Shown: positions 16,693 to 24,844 of the stretch, in pieces
Position numbering within the stretch: position 1 is the stretch's first letter
How the letters are laid out: each line of letters opens with the position of its first letter
NCBI GenBank assembly: GCA_049652745.1
Contig: JBASEY010000009.1
Span: 1 to 41,015 of the forward strand
DNA: 41,015 nt
Direction: 5' to 3'
Source of the DNA: JBASEY01 sp049652745
GTDB lineage: Bacteria; CSSED10-310
The notes under the pieces: model-generated
The model's database searches: none
What the model saw: the letters and a program-made list of their open reading frames with translations, nothing else
What the model was told of the DNA's origin: nothing
Translations under genes and position numbers: made by a program

Positions 16693-18108
16693 CTATTTAT
16701 GTATCGGCCTGCCCAAAGCATCCTCCGCCGCCTCCATCACAGCCTCGCTCAACGTCGGATGCGCATGAATTGTGCGGGCAATGTCGTAAGCGGTTCCTTT
16801 CATCGTAAGAACAACTCCCAGCTCCGCAATCAATTCGCTAGCCATGGAATGCAGAATATGCGCTCCTTTGAGCAGCATCCCTGCTCTCCGATCGAAAACC
16901 AATTTGACGATACCATCCGTTTCACCCATCGCCACCGAACGGCCGTTCGCTCTAAATGGAAAAGTGCCGACAGCCACATCAAACCCTCGCTCAATCGCCG
17001 CTTTTTCTGTCAGACCTACTGATGCAACCTGTGGTGAACAATAGACACATCCCGGCATTTTCTCCAGATCTACAGGATGGGGAATCAGTCCTGCAATTGC
17101 GTCAACACACGCCAATGCCTCCACGGATGCCTTGTGCGCCAAAAGAGGCGGCCCCGCCACGTCACCGATAGCATAAATACCCGAAACATTCGTTTTTCCA
17201 AACGCACCGGTTTTGACAAACCCACGATTCAGCTCTACTCCCACCTCCTCCAAGCCAAGACCGCTCGAATTCGGCCGAATGCCAATTGCAACCAGAAGCT
17301 TTTCCGCTTCAACCGTCGTCTGCCCCTTAGGGCCATCCGCATGAACGGCAACACCATGCCCTTTATCGACGTCGACCCGCGTGACCCGCGTTTCCGTCAA
17401 CACGTTTATTTTTTGGCGCCGCAAACTGCGATATAATTCCTTTATTATTTCCTCATCTTCAGCGGGGAGCACCTGAGGCAACATCTCGATGATGGTGATT
17501 TCCGCGCCCAGTGTCCGATAGAACGAGGCAAATTCCATTCCTATCGCGCCGGCGCCGATGACAACCATCGATTTCGGTAACGTTTCAAGTGTCATCGCAT
17601 GGGATGAGTTCAATACCTCTTTCCCGTCGAACGGCACACCCGGCAGTTGCATGGGGCTGCCGCCTGTCGCAAGGATCAAGTGATCGCAGTCAATCCGCTC
17701 CACGTCCGTATTCCCGCTTATAAGGAGCGTCGGGCGCCCATCTTCCCGCATGGCCACCTTTCCGCTTCCTTGAACAACCGTCACTTTCCTGCTTTTCATC
17801 AAAAAACCAACGCCTTTGCTCATGCGGTCGGCTACGGCTCTACTGCGTGCAATTATCTCCGAAAAATTCAGCTTGAGATCACCGCATGACAAGCCGTATT
17901 TTTGAGCGTCATTCAACACGTTCCAAGCATGAGCGCTTTCCAAAAGCGCTTTTGTCGGTATACATCCCCAATTCAGGCAGACTCCACCTAGGTTGTCCCG
18001 CTCGACAAGAGCCGTTTTTAAACCCAACTGTGCTGCACGGCCGGCTGCAACATAACCGCCCGGACCGCTTCCCAGAACAACGATTTCAAAATGATTTGTC
18101 TCGTTCAT
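16693..18108 (-). CDS. lpdA: Dihydrolipoamide dehydrogenase (E3)
   Basis: 471-residue FAD/NAD-dependent disulfide oxidoreductase that reoxidises the lipoyl group of 2-oxoacid dehydrogenase or glycine-cleavage complexes. It shows an FAD-binding GSGPGGYVAAGRAAQ (13-27), the redox-active disulfide GGVCLNWGCIPTKAL with C44 and C49, an NAD-binding GAGAIGMEFA region, FAD-binding YAIGDVAG, and the C-terminal HAHPTLSEA with H450 and E455. All catalytic residues are present and the length is standard. AAAGGAAG precedes the ATG. No E1 or E2 gene is in the window, so the partner complex is unknown; its closeness to Ptb-type genes is compatible with 2-oxoacid oxidation. Confidence 0.95.
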   Translation of the reverse strand: MNETNHFEIVVLGSGPGGYVAAGRAAQLGLKTALVERDNLGGVCLNWGCIPTKALLESAHAWNVLNDAQKYGLSCGDLKLNFSEIIARSRAVADRMSKGVGFLMKSRKVTVVQGSGKVAMREDGRPTLLISGNTDVERIDCDHLILATGGSPMQLPGVPFDGKEVLNSSHAMTLETLPKSMVVIGAGAIGMEFASFYRTLGAEITIIEMLPQVLPAEDEEIIKELYRSLRRQKINVLTETRVTRVDVDKGHGVAVHADGPKGQTTVEAEKLLVAIGIRPNSSGLGLEEVGVELNRGFVKTGAFGKTNVSGIYAIGDVAGPPLLAHKASVEALACVDAIAGLIPHPVDLEKMPGCVYCSPQVASVGLTEKAAIERGFDVAVGTFPFRANGRSVAMGETDGIVKLVFDRRAGMLLKGAHILHSMASELIAELGVVLTMKGTAYDIARTIHAHPTLSEAVMEAAEDALGRPIHK

Positions 18109-18178
18109 AATAACTTCCTTTCATTGGGGTGAGCTTGCCTAGATGGCGGCTCGGCGTGAATTCAATTTGCAAAAAGCT

Positions 18179-19162
18179 TTATTCGATACCGACAAGCGTT
18201 TTGATATATTGAAGCCGCTCATAGGATTCGGGTTGTTCACTATATTGCTGGCTTAAAATTCCTCGGAATGCACTTAATGTATTGAATTCATTTTCTTTCA
18301 TGAAAGCGGTGATGCCATCAAGAATTTGAGGAATAACCGATACTCCATTCATGTAGAGCGTTGAGCAGAGCTGAGCGACGTCGGCTCCTGCAAGCAGGGC
18401 TTTTAAGACATCTTTACTGGTATGTATACCGGTTGAGGCGGCTAGGCTTGTATTCAAGCGCCCGCTGAGAATCGCGATCCAACGCAGAGCCTGACATATT
18501 TCCACCGAAGAGCTTAGACTATGGCCTGGTTTGATACGCATATGATCCGTATCGATATCGAACTGATAGAATCGGTTGAATAAAACCAATGCTTTAGCGC
18601 CTCGCCAAACGATATCGCGGACGAGTTTCGCCGGAGCGGAAAAATTCGGCCCTATTTTCACGGCAACCGGAATGGATATTTTACTGACTACTTTCGATAC
18701 GATGGATAAAACTCTTTCTTCTACGTCTTCGGATGTTATCAGCGGATTGGTCGGCATGACGGATATATTCAGCTCGAGCGCATCCGCCCCGGCATCCTGA
18801 AGCGAAATGGCATATCCCGTCCATCCTTTGGGAGTCGAACAGTTCACGCTGGCAATAACGGGTATATGAGCGATCTTTTTTCCTTCCTCGACAATCTTTA
18901 GATATTCATTGGAACCAAATTCCATTTTGGTATTCATGATATAGTCGTAGCCTTCCGTGTGTCTGTCCCCACCGGCCTTGTCAAACACATCTCCGGCCTC
19001 CATCCGAATCTGCTCTTCGAACAGCGACTTCATTACAACAGCTCCGACACCGGCATCCTGCCATTTTTTAATATCTTTTGCAGATTTGACCAGCGAGCTG
19101 CTGCCCACCACCAAAGGGTTTCGCAGTTTCAAACCCATATATTCCGTCGATAAATCAACCAT
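18179..19162 (-). CDS. Dihydroorotate dehydrogenase-like flavoprotein
   Basis: 327-residue FMN-type TIM-barrel related to dihydroorotate dehydrogenase. Recognisable segments: NPLVVGSSSLVKS, AVVMKSLFEEQI (candidate FMN-contacting Lys), PVIASVNCSTPKGW, ADALELNISVMPTNP and AASTGIHTSKDVLKALLAGAD. In true DHODs the strand after ELN carries SCPN with the catalytic base; here it is SVMPTNP with no Cys or Ser equivalent in that place, as in the DHOD-like subfamily often annotated without a known substrate. I therefore do not assign it to pyrimidine synthesis. GGAGGC lies about 7 bases before the ATG. It lies 70 bp upstream of lpdA in the same direction, so the two may be co-transcribed. Confidence 0.85.
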   Translation of the reverse strand: MVDLSTEYMGLKLRNPLVVGSSSLVKSAKDIKKWQDAGVGAVVMKSLFEEQIRMEAGDVFDKAGGDRHTEGYDYIMNTKMEFGSNEYLKIVEEGKKIAHIPVIASVNCSTPKGWTGYAISLQDAGADALELNISVMPTNPLITSEDVEERVLSIVSKVVSKISIPVAVKIGPNFSAPAKLVRDIVWRGAKALVLFNRFYQFDIDTDHMRIKPGHSLSSSVEICQALRWIAILSGRLNTSLAASTGIHTSKDVLKALLAGADVAQLCSTLYMNGVSVIPQILDGITAFMKENEFNTLSAFRGILSQQYSEQPESYERLQYIKTLVGIE

Positions 19163-19291
19163 TTCGAGCCTCCATTCCGATTAAAGACAAAAATTGAGCC
19201 CATCATTTCTTCCCTTCCGGATTATACTCAAATCTTGCCGATTACGCTATGTTTTGTTCAGAGGAAAAATCGATTCTCATAAATTTTATTT

Positions 19292-19309
19292 AGTCTGTCC
19301 CCCGATTAG
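19292..19309 (-). repeat. Half copy of the GACAGAC repeat
   Basis: AGTCTGTCCCCCGATTAG is the half-motif on the minus strand. It lies just before full copy B, separated by ACGAGTGCTGAG, a fragment of the 7-nt-phased sequence. Confidence 0.75.
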
Positions 19310-19325
19310 TGACGAGTGCTGAGTT

Positions 19326-19385
19326 TTCCAGTTGTCTGTCACCAAATTTACTTTCAATGAGTTACAGGAGTCTGTCCCTCAATTA
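19326..19385 (-). repeat. GACAGAC composite repeat, full copy B
   Basis: Minus-strand copy: TTCCAGTTGTCTGTCACCAA, ATTTACTTTCAATGAGTTA, then CAGGAGTCTGTCCCTCAATT. It matches copies A, C and E almost base for base in the central 40 bp. Confidence 0.85.
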
Positions 19386-19434
19386 GTGCTTGTTGGTTCT
19401 GAGTGATGAGTGCCGAGCAGTGCTCTACAAGCGC

Positions 19435-19476
19435 GGTTCTTGGTTTCTGATTTCTAGTTCCTGGTTTCTGGTTTGG
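19435..19476. repeat. Six-unit degenerate 7-nt repeat tract
   Basis: The tract divides exactly into GGTTCTT, GGTTTCT, GATTTCT, AGTTCCT, GGTTTCT and GGTTTGG. It adjoins repeat copy B and resembles, in reverse complement, the tracts near 29353 and 29411. Confidence 0.8.
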
Positions 19477-19593
19477 AGCTCGAATGCTTCTCGTTCCGAT
19501 TTGCTTATTACCACATTTTCAACCTCGCCAAATGTGCGCCAAAGTCGACATTGAAAGATGATTACCTATCTAAAAACTCTTCCTTAAAACTAT

Positions 19594-19622
19594 TTGACAA
19601 ACCCATTATCCCTAAATATACT
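19594..19622 (+). promoter_or_regulatory. Near-consensus sigma-70 promoter of the cohesin-dockerin gene
   Basis: TTGACA (19594-19599), a 17-bp spacer, then TATACT (19617-19622). Only one base departs from consensus, so strong expression is likely. The predicted start point lies about 35 bases before the ATG. Confidence 0.8.
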
Positions 19623-19662
19623 TGCTTGGAAGTATGGCTAAACTTTTTTGAAGGAGACTATT

Positions 19663-20379
19663 ATGATCACTAAAAATATTAACAAACTGCTTTTCATCGC
19701 TGTATGTCTTTTCTTTTGCATCAATGGTTTGTCCCAGGCACAAGAATTTGACTCAATTTCTATTTCCAAAACCCTTTCTGGAACAGCCGGCGATATCATT
19801 ACCGTCCCTATAAACATAATGAACCCGTTCACTTCTATTCAGGTTTTTGGGTTAACTCTACAATTTGATTCCTCTATGTTGGATATGACGGATTGTCAAC
19901 CTGGTAATCTGATTCCTGGTTCCGGCTGGAGAACCTTTAATCATGAAACTGTCAAACCGGGAATCATTAGCATCATGGCTACTGCGCATGCAGAGGATTT
20001 TATCGCAGCCGGAAGCAATGGTTCGTTGGTCAAACTCACCTTCGTCGTCACCTGTGATGATTGTGACGATGGCGATAAAACCGCGTTGGATTTTACGGAA
20101 CTTCAATTTGACATCGAAAGCTTCAGAGCCTCTGATGGCGAATTTACTTACATTGAAGAATCGGATTGCATCCATAGCGGGGATACCAACCAGGATGGAA
20201 AAATCACTGCCGCCGATGCTCAATTGGCTTTCGCGATTGTTCTGAGCACCTACACCCCGACATACGAAGAAGCTTGCGCCGCAGATTGTAACGGAGACGA
20301 CAAAATTACAGCAAACGACGCCCAGAATATATTTTTGGTGGTGCTGGGCCAAGCATCATGCGTTGATCCTCTTCCCTAG
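19663..20379 (+). CDS. Secreted cohesin-dockerin protein
   Basis: 238 residues with a signal peptide (MITKNINKLLFIAVCLFF, likely cleaved after SQA near residue 26). Residues about 28-165 resemble a cohesin-type beta-sandwich (ISKTLSGTAGDIITVPINI; GLTLQFDSSMLDM). Residues about 172-235 form a dockerin with two calcium-loop repeats: GDTNQDGKITAADAQLAF and ADCNGDDKITANDAQNIF, each followed by a hydrophobic helix. Several cysteines suggest disulfides. Having both halves of the cellulosome-type interaction in one small protein could allow chains or self-association. ATG at 19663 follows AAGGAG by 6 bases; an in-frame TTG at 19648 precedes that site. It is monocistronic, with a near-consensus promoter and a strong terminator. 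Confidence 0.85.
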   Translation: MITKNINKLLFIAVCLFFCINGLSQAQEFDSISISKTLSGTAGDIITVPINIMNPFTSIQVFGLTLQFDSSMLDMTDCQPGNLIPGSGWRTFNHETVKPGIISIMATAHAEDFIAAGSNGSLVKLTFVVTCDDCDDGDKTALDFTELQFDIESFRASDGEFTYIEESDCIHSGDTNQDGKITAADAQLAFAIVLSTYTPTYEEACAADCNGDDKITANDAQNIFLVVLGQASCVDPLP

Positions 20380-20413
20380 CATTCGGTCAATCTGGGTTTT
20401 AATTTATATCGAT

Positions 20414-20443
20414 AAAACACCTCCATGCTCGGGGGTGTTTTTT
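20414..20443 (+). terminator. Rho-independent terminator after the cohesin-dockerin gene
   Basis: AAAACACCTCC and GGGGGTGTTTT pair over 11 bp with one G-T wobble around a 6-nt loop, followed by a T run. It isolates this gene from the Rnf operon. Confidence 0.9.
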
Positions 20444-20700
20444 ATTCATTTGGCATGATCAAACCAACATGAATTTTTCTGTCTTAAAACGCGATTTTTT
20501 TAGAATAAATCCTTTTAATTTCAATACCAATTATGATACCCTTCAGCAATTGGAGAAGGGTATAAGACGGAAAAAATCTTCCTGAAACGTTTCGAAACAA
20601 GACGATGTTTTTTCTGCCTATGAGAGATTTCATGATTGCATGCTATTAGTTCAAGCTGCTCGCTTTTTTTCAAAATCTCTCTTTTAGCAAGGAGCTTTGG
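20444..20700. other. Leader region of the Rnf operon
   Basis: This gap must contain the promoter of rnfB, but no convincing -35/-10 pair is visible. It holds a hairpin at 20536-20563 and a perfect 10-bp palindrome, GAAACGTTTC, at 20584-20593. AAGGAG at 20690-20695 is the rnfB ribosome-binding site. Confidence 0.5.
20536..20563. promoter_or_regulatory. 9-bp inverted repeat upstream of rnfB
   Basis: ATACCCTTC (20536-20544) and GAAGGGTAT (20555-20563) are perfect inverted repeats around a 10-nt loop. No T run follows, so it is more likely an operator or a leader hairpin than a terminator. Confidence 0.45.
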
Positions 20701-21546
20701 ATGAACACCATTTTCATTACTACTTTTACTTTAGGAGCTATTGCTTTTATTTCAGGTCTAGTTTTGTTTGCAGCTTCCAAGAAATTTGCCGTGATTGAAA
20801 ATCCGCTGATCGATGAGGTTGAAGAGCTTTTACCCGGCGCGAATTGCGGGGGCTGCGGATTTACCGGCTGTCGAGCTTTCGCTGAATCCGTCGTCAACAA
20901 CAGAGGCATCTCCGTCATCTGTCCTGTTGCCGGCAATGAGATCATGAACAAAATTGCTGAAAAACTTGGTGTCAAACTGGATGCCACCGCTAGAAAAGTG
21001 GCTAGGATCAAATGCCAGGGCGGCAATAACAGTTTGAGAGAAGGAGAATACTTCGGCCTTCGAACCTGCTCTGCCGCCATTGTCGGTAACAATGTTTCCC
21101 TTGTTTGCCCATACGGATGCATCGGCTATGGTGATTGTCTGCGCGCCTGCCCGTTTGACGCTATACGCATTGTCAATGGAATCGCCGTCGTTGACGAAGA
21201 TAAATGTGTCGGCTGTGGTCTCTGTGTAAAAGCCTGTCCTCGAAATTTGATCGAGCTCACCCCATATGACAAACGCGTTTACGTAGCGTGTAACTCTCCG
21301 GAAAAAGGCGCCTCTGTAAAAACCTACTGTTCAGTCGGATGCATTGGGTGCAAAATCTGTGAAAAAGCATGCCAATTCAATGCGATACGATTTAAACCTT
21401 TCCTGGCTTCCGTCGATGCGGCGCAATGCACGGAGTGCCTTGCCTGCGTTGAAAAATGTCCGGCAAAAACCATCCTATTCCGCGGTGATGACGCCATGGC
21501 TGTTAAACCCTCAAATACTGAACCAGCCACTACGGCCACTGTTTGA
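20701..21546 (+). CDS. rnfB: Rnf complex subunit B (polyferredoxin)
   Basis: Membrane-anchored iron-sulfur subunit that accepts electrons from ferredoxin for the Rnf ion pump. Residues 3-25 form the membrane helix. A Fes-type cluster motif NCGGCGFTGC (49-57, with C74) is followed by CxxC-type 4Fe-4S motifs: C136/C140/C146/C150, C169/C172/C175/C179, C210/C214/C217/C220/C224 and C243/C246/C249/C253. The 281-residue length is typical of longer RnfB forms. AAGGAG lies 5 bases before the ATG. It is the first gene of the six-gene operon, and rnfC starts 23 bases after its stop. Gene order BCDGEA differs from CDGEAB of acetogens and from ABCDGE of E. coli. Confidence 0.95.
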   Translation: MNTIFITTFTLGAIAFISGLVLFAASKKFAVIENPLIDEVEELLPGANCGGCGFTGCRAFAESVVNNRGISVICPVAGNEIMNKIAEKLGVKLDATARKVARIKCQGGNNSLREGEYFGLRTCSAAIVGNNVSLVCPYGCIGYGDCLRACPFDAIRIVNGIAVVDEDKCVGCGLCVKACPRNLIELTPYDKRVYVACNSPEKGASVKTYCSVGCIGCKICEKACQFNAIRFKPFLASVDAAQCTECLACVEKCPAKTILFRGDDAMAVKPSNTEPATTATV

Positions 21547-21569
21547 TAAGGAAAGACCGAGGAGAATAT

Positions 21570-22910
21570 ATGAAAGTGTTTACGTTTAAACGAGGAGGTG
21601 TTCACCCGCCAGGGCATAAAACACTCAGCGAACACAAGCCGATTTCATCAATAGAATTGCCAGACTCTGTTGGTATTTCTTTGAACGAGCATTTGGGTAA
21701 ACCCGCCGTCCCGATAGTAAAAAAAGGTCAGGATGTCGTTGTCGGTGAGTGTATCGGCAATCCCGATGGATTTCTTTCTGCTTATATTCACAGCAGCGTC
21801 GCCGGTAAGGTGTCAAAGATCGAAACCGGCATGACGGCGATTGGAACTCTCGCAGAAATTGTCACTATCGACGTTGACAAAGAAAAAACGGCGGAAGGTT
21901 ATGCCGCTTTCACCAATCGACAACCTGCTGATTTTAAACAGATGGAGGTTTCCGACATTCTTGAGAAAATCAAGCAGGCCAGCATCGTCGGGTTGGGTGG
22001 AGCCGCTTTTCCGACAAATATCAAACTGTCGCCGCCTTCCGATAAAAAAATAGATACGCTTCTAATCAATGGCGCAGAATGTGAGCCTTACTTGACTGCT
22101 GATCACCAACTGATGCTGGAAGAACCCGAAAAATTGCTGACAGGTATTTTGATTATTCAAAAGGTGCTGAACATACAAAATACATGGATCGGCATCGAAA
22201 CAAACAAGCTCGATGCCATCAAAAAACTTCAACTGCTTGTCGATTCAGGGAAATATCCTGGAATTAAGTTGGCGCCTCTGGTGACAAAATACCCTCAAGG
22301 CGGTGAGAAGCAGTTGATTTCAGCGGTTACCGGCCGAGAAGTGCCTTCCGGTAAACTCCCCTTCGAAGTGGGATGTGTTGTCCAGAATACCGGAACAGCC
22401 GTCGCAATTTACGAAGCGGTTTGTTTGGACAAACCGCTTATCGAACGCATAATCACAATTACCGGTTTCGTAAAATCTCCAGGCAATTACCGTATACCGA
22501 TCGGTGTTCCGTTCCGCTACGCCATCGAAGCCTGCGCGGGTGGATTTCGAGATGACACTCGTGTGAAAGCCGTCATCAACGGTGGACCCATGATGGGAAA
22601 AACCGTTCGTAGTCTGGATGTCACTACAATGAAAGGCACATCGGGAATACTGGTTTTGTCCGATGCCGATTACCGCTATCAAGATGAAGGTCCTTGTATT
22701 CGGTGTGGTCGGTGTGTAGATGATTGTCCGATGGGATTGATACCGACAAAGCTTGCTACCGGCGCAGAATTCAAACGGCCTGCGGATCTGGATTCCGTGA
22801 TGGATTGCATCGAATGCGGAACCTGTAGCTATGTATGCCCCACACAGCGGCAGTTGGTTCATTGGATTCGTTTGGGCAAAACTCAGTTCCGCAGCATTCC
22901 CAGGAGTTGA
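21570..22910 (+). CDS. rnfC: Rnf complex subunit C (NADH-binding)
   Basis: 446-residue peripheral subunit where NAD+ is reduced. It shows the N-terminal GGVHPPGHK, the nucleotide/FMN-binding GLGGAAFPTNIKL and NGAECEPYLTADHQLM segments, a SLBB-like region, and two C-terminal 4Fe-4S motifs: CIRCGRCVDDCPMGLIP and CIECGTCSYVCP. The long C-terminal extension seen in some proteobacterial RsxC proteins is absent. ATG at 21570 is chosen because GAGGAG lies 5 bases upstream; an in-frame start 27 bases earlier lacks a site. rnfD starts three bases after its stop. Confidence 0.95.
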   Translation: MKVFTFKRGGVHPPGHKTLSEHKPISSIELPDSVGISLNEHLGKPAVPIVKKGQDVVVGECIGNPDGFLSAYIHSSVAGKVSKIETGMTAIGTLAEIVTIDVDKEKTAEGYAAFTNRQPADFKQMEVSDILEKIKQASIVGLGGAAFPTNIKLSPPSDKKIDTLLINGAECEPYLTADHQLMLEEPEKLLTGILIIQKVLNIQNTWIGIETNKLDAIKKLQLLVDSGKYPGIKLAPLVTKYPQGGEKQLISAVTGREVPSGKLPFEVGCVVQNTGTAVAIYEAVCLDKPLIERIITITGFVKSPGNYRIPIGVPFRYAIEACAGGFRDDTRVKAVINGGPMMGKTVRSLDVTTMKGTSGILVLSDADYRYQDEGPCIRCGRCVDDCPMGLIPTKLATGAEFKRPADLDSVMDCIECGTCSYVCPTQRQLVHWIRLGKTQFRSIPRS

Positions 22911-22912
22911 AC

Positions 22913-23875
22913 ATGAAAAATATTGTCATAGCATCGTCGCCACATTTACGTTCTACCGAAAATCTTACCAGGATCATGTATGATGTCGTGATCGCGCTTG
23001 TACCAGCCATGTTGGCCAGCACCATATTTTTTGGTCCTCGAGTTTTGTTGGTTATGCTCTTTGCTGCGGGCAGCGCGGTTCTTATCGAAGCAGGCTGTTT
23101 GAAAATCGCCGGCAAAAAAAATATTTGGCAAACAGCTTTTGATGGAAGCGCCATCGTCGCCGGCCTGCTTTTGGCGTTTAACCTGCCTCCAACAATACCT
23201 TTATGGATAGTCATCATCGGAAGCATCGTAACAATCGCGGTAGCAAAGCATACTTTCGGCGGTTTGGGATATAACTTATTCAATCCGGCGCTTGTTGGAA
23301 GGATTTTTTTGTTGATCTCATTTCCCGTTCAAATGACAGCTTGGTCACAGCCAACCTATTGGAAAACGGACGTTGTTTCCGGAGCTACACCTTTGGGGAT
23401 GCTGAAAACTCAAGGGTTGTCCGCTGTGCAAGAGATGTTCTCGACTCAAGGTAATTTCATCGGCGCCATTCCGGGATGTCTGGGAGAGGTTTCTGCTGCT
23501 GCACTGATTCTGGGCGCAATCTACTTATTGATGCGAAAGGTTATCACCTGGCAGACACCAGTGTTTTTTCTGGGGACACTGGCAGCTTTCACCAGCATTT
23601 TCTACCTTGTCGATCCAACTGTTTATGCCGACCCGGTTTTCCATCTTGTTTCCGGCGGCGTCATCCTGGGAGCGTGTTTCATGGCTACCGACATGGTAAC
23701 GTCACCTCTGACTCGTAAAGGTCAAGCCGTTTTTGGCATCGGATGCGGGCTGATTACAGGGTTGATCCGACTTTTTGGAGGCTATCCCGAAGGAGTTGCG
23801 TTTGCCATTTTGCTGATGAATGCAATGGTTCCGCTTATCGACCGTTTTACCGAAGTGAAAAAATTTGGAGCATAG
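22913..23875 (+). CDS. rnfD: Rnf complex subunit D (membrane flavoprotein)
   Basis: 320-residue integral membrane subunit with about eight to nine hydrophobic helices. The sequence SGATPLGML carries T159, the threonine expected to bind FMN through a phosphodiester bond in RnfD/NqrB proteins. NPALVGRIFLL and the C-terminal GGYPEGVAFAILLMNAMVPLIDR are also characteristic. ATG at 22913 follows CAGGAG by 6 bases; that site overlaps the rnfC stop, indicating translational coupling. rnfG begins 9 bases after the stop. Confidence 0.95.
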   Translation: MKNIVIASSPHLRSTENLTRIMYDVVIALVPAMLASTIFFGPRVLLVMLFAAGSAVLIEAGCLKIAGKKNIWQTAFDGSAIVAGLLLAFNLPPTIPLWIVIIGSIVTIAVAKHTFGGLGYNLFNPALVGRIFLLISFPVQMTAWSQPTYWKTDVVSGATPLGMLKTQGLSAVQEMFSTQGNFIGAIPGCLGEVSAAALILGAIYLLMRKVITWQTPVFFLGTLAAFTSIFYLVDPTVYADPVFHLVSGGVILGACFMATDMVTSPLTRKGQAVFGIGCGLITGLIRLFGGYPEGVAFAILLMNAMVPLIDRFTEVKKFGA

Positions 23876-23884
23876 AGATAGATT

Positions 23885-24844
23885 ATGAAAGGGTTTAAGG
23901 ATGTTATCATTTTGTTGTTGATCGCCATGATTTCCGGTTTTTTTCTCAGCGTGGTTTATACGGCGACCAAGACCGCTATCGATCAGTCCAAAGCGAAAGA
24001 AACAGAAGAGGCTTTACGCGAAGTGGCTCCCTTCATAACTGAAGGTTACACGGAAGTTCAATTCGATTATGACGACGAAAAAATACCGATTTATGTTCCG
24101 GCCGGCACATCCGGAAATAACGGCGTCGGTATTAAAGTTACAACGGCAGAAGGATTTGCGGGAAATATACGTTTTCTGATGGGTGTAAACGCAGGCGGAG
24201 AAATCACCGGTTTTCGGATACTAGAAAGCAGTGAAACGCCTGGGCTGGGTTCCAAGGCATCCGATGAATCGTTTTGGAAGCAATTTATCGGTAAATCTCT
24301 CGAAACATTTACGTTCAAAGTCAAAAAAGATGGCGGCGATGCAGACGCTATCACGGCATCGACGATCACATCCAGAGCCGTTACACATGCATTGGAAAAA
24401 GGACTTCTTATCTACAATGCTTTTCTACAGAATGAAGTTCCTTCCACGCTGGAGACCAACACCAAGATCCTATTTGATTACGATGGCGAACAAATACCGA
24501 TACATGTCGGCGCTGCCGCAGATGGTGATGTTGGTATAGAAATAACGACATCCGAGGGTTATTCAGGAGATATACGCTTTTTGATGGGAATCAACATTCG
24601 GGGAGAAATAACGAGCTTTCAGATACTTGAAAGCAGTGAAACACCCGGCATGGGTTCCATGGCATCCGATGAATCGTTTTGGAAACAGTTTATAGGAAAA
24701 TCCTTGGAAACATACACTTTTAAAGCAGAAGTAGATGGCGGCGACGTAGATGTGATCACAGGTTCTACGGTTACGACCCGAGCAATTTCTCGGGGATTGG
24801 AAAAGGGACTGCACGTATATCAAGCTTATCGAGGTGCAAAATGA
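23885..24844 (+). CDS. rnfG: Rnf complex subunit G with a duplicated FMN-binding domain
   Basis: 319 residues, against about 180-220 for usual RnfG. One N-terminal membrane helix (6-27) precedes two extracytoplasmic FMN-binding domains in tandem. Matching pairs: FDYDDEKIPIYV (60-71) and FDYDGEQIPIHV (197-208); SETPGLGS (116-123) and SETPGMGS (251-258); DESFWKQFIGKSLET, identical in both (127-141 and 262-276); ITASTITSRAV (156-166) and ITGSTVTTRAI (291-301). The last pair holds the expected flavinylation threonines, T162 and T297, 135 residues apart. The reading frame is uninterrupted, and third codon positions differ between the copies, so the duplication is real and not recent. Two covalent FMNs per subunit are predicted. 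The stop overlaps the rnfE ATG. Confidence 0.93.
   Translation: MKGFKDVIILLLIAMISGFFLSVVYTATKTAIDQSKAKETEEALREVAPFITEGYTEVQFDYDDEKIPIYVPAGTSGNNGVGIKVTTAEGFAGNIRFLMGVNAGGEITGFRILESSETPGLGSKASDESFWKQFIGKSLETFTFKVKKDGGDADAITASTITSRAVTHALEKGLLIYNAFLQNEVPSTLETNTKILFDYDGEQIPIHVGAAADGDVGIEITTSEGYSGDIRFLMGINIRGEITSFQILESSETPGMGSMASDESFWKQFIGKSLETYTFKAEVDGGDVDVITGSTVTTRAISRGLEKGLHVYQAYRGAK

Larger units (their letters stand above)
19163..19662. other. Repeat-rich gap between divergent genes
   Basis: These 500 bp hold no gene. 19292-19309 is a half-motif, 19326-19385 a full repeat copy, and 19435-19476 a heptad tract; a promoter for the dockerin gene follows at 19594-19622. 19163-19290 probably contains the promoter of the DHOD-like gene, but I see no clear boxes there. 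Confidence 0.6.

Noticed and set aside
16497..16808. 103-codon open frame across the repeat before lpdA
   Set aside because: It is made of repeat, heptad-phased DNA and lpdA antisense; no protein-like pattern.
23885..24844. Possibility that the double RnfG is an assembly or frameshift artefact
   Set aside because: The frame is continuous, the two copies differ at many synonymous sites, and the downstream overlap with rnfE is normal.
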